A DNA stretch of 64,000 bases from Acheta domesticus (taxonomy: Eukaryota; Arthropoda; Insecta; Orthoptera; Gryllidae): assembly GCA_031308135.1 (NCBI GenBank), contig JAHLJT010008446.1:166679285-166743284 (forward strand). Direction: 5' to 3'. Of this stretch, positions 56,831 through 64,000 are shown one piece after another (position 1 is the first letter of the stretch; each line of letters opens with the position of its first letter). Below the pieces are notes generated by a model. The model was given only the letters and a program-made list of their open reading frames with translations, did not search any database and was not told the origin of the DNA. The position numbers were made by a program, and so were the translations under genes.

Positions 56831-58745
56831 TCTCTAATTGTATAGAAACAGTTATGCAGCAGAGAAGATTTTACGTTTAACTTAAATTTGTGTACTGAAT
56901 TTAATTGTGTAATGTCATCTGGCAGTGCGTTGTAACGTACATATATTGTATGTAGATTCCTTGTAGTGAGCTGTTGATACTGACACTTGATGAACGCGAT
57001 TTTTACGGTGTGTTGTAATTATAAATATCAGTATTGCATGAAAATATGTTCCCTCCGTTAAGTAAGTCAGTTTTGACAGAGGTTACAGATTCGTAAATAA
57101 ATAGGCAAGGCAATGGTAAGAATTCAAGGTCAATGAAAAGGGGCTTGCAGGAATCTCGGGGATAGCATTTTTTTCATTATTCGAATAATTTTCTTTTGCA
57201 ATCTAAAGGCCTGGGTACTATAGGATGAGCTTCCCCAGAATATTATGCCATATCTCAGGCGGGAATGTACAGTTGCAAAATAAACGCAATGAGCTGCATG
57301 AAGGCTGACAGAATTGGAAAGAATTCTGAATGCATAACATAATTAATTTAGTTTAGTGTTTAATTCTGGTATATGTACATTCCATTTGAGGTTTGACTGA
57401 ATTAAGAGACCTAGAAATTTTGTTACCTCAACGTCAGCTAATTGCATATTGTTAATTTTCAATGGAATATGTGATTGCCGATTTGAGAAACAAAAATGCA
57501 TTGAAACCGTTTTTCCTTCATTAACTATTAATTTTTATTACGAAACGAATTTGAAACTTCTGAAATCGTACTACTTATTGCTTCTTTTTTGCAAAGAACA
57601 TTCGTGTCATCGGCAAACAGAACTGTTCTTCCAATTTTAATAGACAAGGACGTATCGTTTACCTATAACAGAAGAGGATAGGCCCTACGATCGAACTTTG
57701 CGGGACCCCATGCTCAATTGGCAAAGAATTGGAAAAATAAGAAAATAATGCCCTTACTCGCCAGTACGGTATTTCTACTCTTAGAGTCCGATGTTTAATG
57801 TACGAAGTTATCCAGTCTAGGGCAATGCTATGAATTGCATATGAAGGTAATTTTGAGAGCAAGATGTTATGGTCAATAACGTCAAAAGCTTTCTAAATAT
57901 GTAAAAATATTCCAATGGGTGCTTCATTTTAATCCATTGATGAAGCAACATCTTTAAGAAAAGAAAAAATGGCAGCTTCCGTAGATTTTGATTTTCTAAT
58001 CCCGTGTTGTGAGTCTGAAAACGCTTTGTTTTTCCTGAGAAAAGTTTCCATTCGCGTGTAGAAAAATCTCTAATATATTTTAGAAAACAGACAAAAGAGA
58101 AATTGGCGTAATTTTGAATTTCAATTTTGTTCCCTTTTTTAAAAAGTGGATTAACTTTTGTTGTTTTGAAAATATCTGGAAATATTCCTGCGGATAAAGA
58201 AGCATTGAAAATGTGAGTTAACGGATTTATAAAGGCAGGTGCACAAGTTTTTAATAAACGATCCGGAATTCATCAAAACCAGATGAATATTTATTTTTTA
58301 GTTTACTGACTGTTCTGAGAATTTTGTTAGAAGTTTCGGAAATAAACAACTTATCAGAAATTTTTTGGGAAGCGTATGATGTTGAATTTTGTGGTTTTAG
58401 TCCCTTCGTGTGCCTTTAGCCGCCATTTTAGAAAAGTGTTCGTTGAAGAAATTTGCAACTTTTCCCGCATTACTTGGTTCTCTATCATTATTCTTTAAAA
58501 CAACATTCTCTGCAAGGTATTGAGATGATGTGGTTGTATTTTTTACGATATCCCATATTGCTTTAGTTTTGTACCTAGCGTTCATAATATTCTGACTATT
58601 TTTCATTATTTTGGCCTGAAACTCTTCTTAAAATTCTTTTGTATTCTCGAAAGTATACTTGGAAACCGGGTGATACATTATGTTTAGAAATAAAGTAAAA
58701 CATACGTTTGTTTTTACACGATGTTCTAATTCCTTGTGATCCAAG
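56831..58745 (-). mobile_element. APE-type LINE (CR1/Jockey-like), second family, RT to 3' end
   Basis: On the minus strand, from about 58745, SQGIRTSCKNKRMFYFISKH leads into NARYKTKAIWDIVKN (58397-58606) and NNDREPSNAGKVANFFNEHF. Next is the RT start (GIFPDIFKTTKVNPLFKKGN, about 58150) and LLSKLPSYAIHSIALDWITS (57800). LPIEHGVPQSSIVGPILF (about 57690) precedes FADDTNVLC (catalytic, about 57600). The C-terminus includes FLGLLIQSNLKWNVHIPELN, a GIIFWGSSSYS block and LPDDITQLNSVHKFKLNVKS (about 56890). All conserved blocks are in order but in shifting frames. The endonuclease is missing. The fragment at 2080-2345 is the same family. Confidence 0.85.
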
Positions 58746-58769
58746 TATTATTAAGCCTCTTAAGCCTCT

Positions 58770-59057
58770 TTTACGATATCCGAAGACAAAATGTGAAACA
58801 AAAATTGATGTCACTTTTGAGAAAAGTTTGGAAATCTTTTCGTGGCTTCATTTAAAGTACCCTGAAAAATCAAAATATCCGTTTGAAACTCCTAAAGCGT
58901 CGAGTTTATTCAGATCGATCGGGGAACATCAATTTTGGAGAAAATCTGCTTATTGGTTTTCTGACCTGTTTCGATAGACAGACGTTTTGCCGTCAAACGA
59001 TTTTCCAGTAAGAAGGACACACAAAACTACACCATGTTTTAGAGGAAGTAATCTATA
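58770..59057 (+). repeat. Rep-A dispersed repeat, left part
   Basis: GGGAACATCAATTTTGGAGA (about 58921), then a short AGACAGACG run and GATTTTCCAG. It matches the 39.9-40.2 kb copy in inverted orientation. It is interrupted by the Tc1 remnant at 59058. Confidence 0.55.
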
Positions 59058-59520
59058 TACACTCATCTCCATAAACAAAGTTGCACCCAGAAGGACGAGG
59101 TGGGTTGCGATCATTGTTGACAGGCGGGTAGAGGGTACCACGCATACGAAATGATTTCATTTTCACATTCGTAGGACGAATATTTACTGCGCTACACGCC
59201 CATAGACTGTACATGTTAGTTTGGCGTGAGGTCGCCATGTTGGCAAACACACGCGTCCAGACCGTGGCATGGAGTGTACAACTCCATACCACAGCCATCT
59301 CCCGAGCATGCTTTGCAGCCGTGGATACTCTGTCATGTCCAGCCGCATTGCCAGGCCTTTCCCCGATCGAGAATGTTGGGATGCTATGGAGCGTGCGAAC
59401 AGGACCCCACCCCTACCCACCAATCTAGAAGAACCGACCTTGTACAGGTCTCTAATGGAGTCCTGTGCTAGTCCATGCCATGCAGCCAGCACCTGAGCGC
59501 GCGGTTGGGGCGTGGCCACC
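59058..59520. mobile_element. Tc1-like remnant with internal inversion
   Basis: The left end (ACTCATCTCCATAAACAAAG, then TTGCACCCAGAAGGAC) is the terminal repeat of the 32751-34171 element. The flanking segments (59058-59230 and about 59440-59520) encode transposase C-terminal sequence on the minus strand, for example PRAQVLAAWHGLAQDSIRDL. The segment between, about 59283-59440, encodes PGLSPIENVGMLW-type sequence on the plus strand. The C-terminal coding region is therefore inverted internally. The 5' half of the element is missing. Confidence 0.7.
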
Positions 59521-59724
59521 GTGGCGAAGATACCTGTAGATGAAGCACTAGAAGCCGAAGTGCAGGTGGACCCGTCCCACGGGTTAAAGCGAGAGGAGAA
59601 TGCCGCCACCCTCCCTCCAAATATTGTAACAAGCACTACATTTTCGGTAATAACGTTCATTGTAGGTAACGCGCATGGAAACTATAAACAAACAAACAAA
59701 ATGGCAACTCGCTGTACTCGATCA
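59521..59724. other. unassigned stretch
   Basis: No clear similarity; it may be the remaining part of the rearranged Tc1. Confidence 0.35.
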
Positions 59725-60500
59725 AAGAATAAAAACTAGTGGTGCTACAGAATGGCACAGAATTTCCCGTATTGCTTTTCTATTTCCTTTGTCTCGGCTA
59801 GCTATGCGGACTTACTACATACTCTTGCCAGCTGACATCCATCTCCACCCAAAGTAAATATTTTTTTTTAATTTTCTAAATTTTTCGTTTTCAAAATAGT
59901 AGAACGGAAATATTATTTTAAGAATATTAAAGAAAAGCAAATCCTCGTCCTAAATGTCAATTTTCATTCAAAAATATGGAGCCGTTTTTCAGAAAATGGT
60001 CGTAAAGCGCTACTGCAACTTTCAAATTGGAGGCTCTTTTTTATAGAAAATTTTTGAATTTTCGGAAAACTTAATTTGAAGTTATTTGAAGCACTTAAAC
60101 TCACAAGTACAGGATGTATACAAATTGCTGGAAATGTGCATATTAACGGTATGAGAGATCTTTCAAATAAAAATACAATTGTGTAATTAAAAAAACAAAC
60201 TTTACATCATATTAAAGAGTGCAATTAGCACTATCCGTTCGAAATATTTGAAGAAAAATTTGAAGCCATTTATGAAAAACTGACATTTGAACGTTCTGAA
60301 AATGCGGAATTTTATTAGAGCTTTTTCACAGAAAATGGTTGAGTTTTCGGGAAACTTTATGACATGACATTTAAAGCACATGTACTCAAAAATGCAATAA
60401 CGTGAACAAATCACCGCTAATGAAAATTTTAACATGAGAGACAAATCAAAAAAATTACTTTTGTAATTTTTGAAAAACTTAAGAATAGAGAAAACTGATC
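59725..60500 (+). repeat. Rep-A dispersed repeat, right part
   Basis: ACTAGTGGTGCTACAGAATG (about 59739) and the following 120 bp match 52545-52370 inverted. Downstream AT-rich blocks with GGAGCCGTTTTTCAGAAAA continue to about 60480. Confidence 0.55.
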
Positions 60501-60531
60501 TTTATGTCATCTCATTGACTACATTCAGCAC

Positions 60532-60567
<36 letters not shown>
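60532..60567 (-). repeat. (TTA)n array, LINE target
   Basis: A perfect TTA array (TAA on the element strand) at the 3' end of minus-strand LINE copy F. Confidence 0.95.
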
Positions 60568-60568
<1 letters not shown>

Positions 60569-62757
60569 CCAATGAATCACGACTAAAGATGTTATGAGTC
60601 GGCTGAATACAAAATCTACTCCAGGTTGCAACCAGCTATACCTAAGGAGCAGATCTAGGGACTGTCGGTGCTTCTACAATACTTTGGGCAAAACGTGGGC
60701 TGTTCCAAATAATGCGATTTCTTGCACTTTTCAGTCCTTTGAATTGCCTGGGAGTTTAGACAAGTTTTTACACAAATTTTGGGCAGGGATTACAAGTGCT
60801 TCTGATTCTGGCTTCCTTATTCCCCTTTTGAGCCACATAAATGATTGATCTTTATTGATCTGTACCCTGTCCATTCGTTTCAAATATTGTCCGTGGAGTG
60901 GTTTATCTCTCCACGACATTTTTTGTGTCTCACATTTCATGTTCAGTAGCATTAGAAGTTCAGTGTGTCTATCATTCTGCATGTCTTGCATAGTATTGTT
61001 CGCAATGCTTCTTGCTACATTTACAATTCTTCTGTTTCCCATTCTTTGGTCAGATTTCATGACCTGCCTCATTAGAGAGTTATCTTGATGGCTGTCCACA
61101 TAAAGATATTTTCTCCTTAATGTAATACCGGACTCGGGATAGCTTTCCCATCCCGAGCATTGCGTGGTTCCAGGAGGCCGCAATTTGTCTGAGGGCTCTT
61201 CCTCCTTCCTTACGTGACACATAAAGTATATGTACATCAGCTTGAGGGTGGGAAGCATGATGCATTGTAAGCGGTTTTCTGGTTTTTTCGATCCATGATG
61301 CGAATTTCTTGCTCAGTCCAGTCCACTAGTCCGGAAATGTACTCGACTACAGGAACCGTCAAACTACCAATTGCAGATATTTTATTTCTGGGGTTCAGAG
61401 CGGACTGTAGGACCAGTCACACACTTCTGTAATACTCCCTGCGAATTCTCTCTTTCATTGTGTCATTCAAGATGGTCTCATACTCTTCAATTCTCAGATA
61501 TTTGTAAGTTTCACATTGCTCAAGATCTTGAATCAGTGTGCATATCAACTTCAATGATCTCTGACGTTGTCATTTTGCCTCTTTTTAAATTGATTTTTGC
61601 ACACTTGTCAAGCCCAAACTTCATGCAGATGTCACTGCTAAAGTCATTCACGACAGACAGCGTTTGGGAGAGAATCGCTTCATTCTTAGCAAACACTTTC
61701 AGATCATCCATGTAGAACAAATGTGATACTGGCCTTTCATTACCATGGAGCTTGTAACCAAAGTCAGGTTGCGACAACTGTCTAGATAGTGGGATCAAAC
61801 TGATGCAAACAGCAGAGGGGATAGTGAATCTCGTTGAAAAATACCCCTGTTGATCTGAATACTTCTGGTTTCTACTGCTTCCTTTCTGCTCTGTATTAGT
61901 AACCCGGTACTCCACGACTTCATACTAGCCTTGCAAAATTCAATAAGTCTAGGATGAAATCGATAGATCTCCAGGGTCTTCAAACCCAATCGTGTGGTTC
62001 ACTAACAAAGGCCTTTTGGTAGTAAATCCAAGCCATGCTCAAATTACGTTTGCGTTTCTTTACATCATTCAAAATGACTTTATTCAGTAGCAAGATTTCC
62101 TTACAGCCATAACAGCCTTTACGACATTCTTTTTGTTCAGCTGGCATCAGATGATTTTTCTCTAGATGTCTGTACATTCTGTCAGATATGGCTGCAGTTA
62201 TAACTTTGTACAGTACTGTCAGACAAGTGATTGGCCTGTAGTTCTTTGCCAGAGATCTGTCTCCCGCTTTGGGTTGCAAATACATGATGCCGAGTGTGAG
62301 CCATTCCGGGAGTTCCTTTGCGTTTTCTAAAATTTTATTAACAGCCTTTGCTAGATGAGAATGTATTGCTGTCAATTTCTTAATCCAGTACATCTGGATC
62401 TTACCAATCCAAGATTCGTCTTTGTTGTAGGATCTGCTTTCCTCCCAGATTCCTTCCCAAAATGCTTCGACGTCATCTTTTGAAGGAGTCAGACAAGTGA
62501 TTGCCATTCGGTTTTTGAGTCAGATTGCGATAGAATCTCTTCGCGTCTGTTTCAAACAACCTGTTCTGTATACGGAAATCTGTTCTACGTTAGTAACGAC
62601 TAATTCGTTGAGCCCATGCTTGAATTTTCTCTTTTAGCTTCTCAAATACCATTAGCCTATTTGTGTCATTTTGAATTTGGTATTTTTGTTCAACGTTGAA
62701 TATCTTTCGTTAAACCTTAGTGGTGTGCGTTGATTTAGAAGATGCCTCAGCTAAGAG
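60568..62757 (-). mobile_element. Dong/R4-like LINE copy F, internally deleted
   Basis: The minus strand has an open 175-codon RT part (61980-62507). It includes LPEWLTLGIMYLQPKAGDRS, KNYRPITCLTVLYKVITAAI, GCYGCKEILLLNKVILNDV and WIYYQKAFVSEPHDW. The next part (61520-61915) holds the catalytic YMDDLKVFAKN and GLDKCAKINLKRGKMTTSE. Copy A's ASWHNA...VMKSDQRMGN region follows (60731-61258). The zinc knuckle and endonuclease are missing: the reading jumps to a NLSKLPGNSKD segment next to the 3' UTR (60600-60680). Bounded by TTA arrays on both sides. Confidence 0.85.
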
Positions 62758-62759
62758 TG

Positions 62760-62809
<50 letters not shown>

Positions 62810-62835
62810 ATTATTATTGTTATTATTATTATTTC
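62758..62835 (-). repeat. (TTA)n array, LINE target
   Basis: A long TTA array with minor interruptions, between LINE copies F and G. Confidence 0.95.
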
Positions 62836-62967
62836 TCATCTATATCACTACTAAATATGTTGTGTGTCGGCAGAATATAAAATCTACTCCAGTTTGCAAC
62901 CAGCCTCCTAAGGAGCAGATCTAGGGACTGTGGGTGCTTCTACAATACTTTGCCCAAAATAAAGCGA

Positions 62968-62968
<1 letters not shown>
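62836..62968 (-). mobile_element. Dong/R4-like LINE copy G, 3' UTR only
   Basis: Its AGGAGCAGATCTAGGGACTG (about 62910) and GTCGGCAGAATATAAAATCT (about 62867) match the 3' UTR of copy F (60594-60665). It is a very short insertion flanked by TTA arrays on both sides. Confidence 0.85.

Positions 62969-63015
<47 letters not shown>
62969..63015 (-). repeat. (TTA)n array
   Basis: A TTA array at the 3' end-side boundary of the cluster, followed by degenerate ATATACAATC repeats up to about 63090. Confidence 0.92.
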
Positions 63016-63016
<1 letters not shown>

Positions 63017-63419
63017 ATATACAATCAATAATCAAACAATATATACAATACAATTAATATATACAGTAATATTAATAATACATACAATCCCATGTAGGGC
63101 TAAGGCCTCCTGATTTCTCAGAGAAGATTTGTGTTGTCAGCTACTTGTGACCTTGTACATAGCTAGTTTGCTGACTGTTTTTACACGTGTGGTTATTATT
63201 AGTTAACGGACTTAACTTCATTAGTTAACGGACGTAGTTCACTATTCTGACTACGCTTGACAATTTTCATTTGTGTAGCTACTTTAATTGATTGTACATT
63301 GATACCTCTAGTTAAACGTTTTGTTTGATATTCACATTTAATCACTTATCACTTATTGTAAACAACTTATTGTTTTTCACTCTTTCTAACAGAAATAAGG
63401 GGCAAAACCAAAATAAAAG
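63016..63419. other. non-coding stretch
   Basis: No gene. The motif ATTAGTTAACGGAC occurs twice (about 63197 and 63219). Confidence 0.5.
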
Positions 63420-63690
63420 ATGCACCAGAAAAGGCTGAAAAAACTGAAATGGAAATGGGGCGGACATATTGTAAGACACAACGACCAAAGATGGTCACAC
63501 ACAACAACAATAAGGGAACCAAGAATTGGCTTGCGACACCCTGGAAGGCAACACAAGCGATGGTCGGACAGCTTCAGGCAGGCAGTCGGCAACAAGTGGA
63601 CGCGGCTGGCCCAAGATAGGTCGACGTGGAGGTCACACCTAACACGAATATCTTCCTGTTCCTGCAAAAATAGACAAAGAATGACATTCA
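63420..63690 (+). pseudogene. LINE reverse-transcriptase C-terminal fragment (RTE/Jockey-like)
   Basis: An open frame with LKKLKWKWGGHIVRHNDQRW, then GLRHPGRQHKRWSDSFRQAV and NKWTRLAQDRSTWRSHL. The order 'KW.WGGHI.R..D.RW', 'GRP..RW.D....' and 'W...AQDR..WR' is the standard C-terminal tail of endonuclease-RT LINEs. The reading continues by chance into Rep-A to 63764. The RT domain is absent. Confidence 0.75.
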
Positions 63691-63694
63691 GCAC

Positions 63695-64000
63695 TATCCC
63701 TGCCACAAATTTAAAGAAAAATTTGCATCCGTTTTTGAGAAAATCTTTTTTTTTTATTGTATAAAATTGCACTTATTGCACGCAATATTGCGCGAAAACT
63801 GCTCACATTTTCGAAAAAAATGAACCTGAACTTAATGATAGAACTCACTATGGAAAACAGCTTTATTTGGAGGAAAAAAACCCTTATCTTCAATTTTGTA
63901 GTTCTAGGAAGACGCCGAAAAAAACAAATTTTGTGATTTTCGAAAATTCAGAGTCAACCGTGAAAATCAGATCTATGCCATATATGCCCAGTGTTGCGTT
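63695..64000 (-). repeat. Rep-A dispersed repeat, fragment at window end
   Basis: Blocks such as TTGCATCCGTTTTTGAGAAA (about 63722) and CAGAGTCAACCGTGAAAATC match 51500-51560, which also reads AAGACGCCGAAAAAAATGCA. It continues past the window. Confidence 0.55.

Overview
This is a gene-poor, AT-rich eukaryotic window made almost entirely of transposable-element and virus-like remains. No intact host gene, rRNA or functional tRNA gene was recognised. The repeat content suggests an arthropod, most likely an insect with a large genome: APE-type LINEs, Dong/R4-like LINEs, several mariner and Tc1 families, pogo and hAT elements, Polinton/adintovirus-like genes, and multi-copy gene families known to me only from arthropods. 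The species cannot be fixed from sequence alone. A run of exactly 100 N at 31801-31900 marks an assembly gap. Nearly every coding region is broken by stops and frameshifts, so most coding calls are pseudogenes.

Layout. 1-7.3 kb: mariner fragments, a 150-bp tandem repeat, a 1.08-kb hAT-like element with a nearly perfect 8-bp target duplication, a minus-strand APE LINE and a second mariner type. 8.3-16.7 kb: a degraded virus-like (Polinton/Maverick/adintovirus-type) locus with a virion-protein-like ORF, a packaging ATPase, an uncharacterised companion protein and a PLA2-like protein. It is interrupted by a composite Tc1 element, a GC-rich island and a fragment of an insect multi-copy family called 'family U' here. 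17.2-25.3 kb: three Dong/R4-like LINE copies arranged around TAA microsatellites. 25.8-28.2 kb: a tRNA-derived SINE and a putative DNA transposon carrying a DUF7869-like gene. 29-31.8 kb: a plus-strand copy of the 4.5-6.5 kb LINE, cut by the gap.

32.5-34.8 kb: a terminal-inverted-repeat element with a Tc1 nested inside it. 36.3-38.4 kb: two more Dong-like copies between TAA arrays. 38.4-40.3 kb: a long non-coding repeat ('Rep-A'). 40.3-44.9 kb: a second virus-like locus with part of the same gene order, interrupted by a pogo element and again containing family U. 45-48.3 kb: a second DUF7869-like pseudogene, a LINE tail and a hAT/BED zinc-finger fragment. 48.6-53.7 kb: tRNA-like modules and Rep-A copies. 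54.5-55.4 kb: a third family-U copy. 56.8-58.7 kb: another APE LINE. 58.8-60.5 kb: Rep-A split by a rearranged Tc1. 60.5-63 kb: Dong-like copies in TAA arrays. 63.4-64 kb: a LINE tail and Rep-A.

The parts do not act as an operon or pathway. The window records layered insertions: virus-like elements invaded by Tc1, pogo and possibly family U, and TAA arrays repeatedly used as landing sites by Dong-like LINEs.
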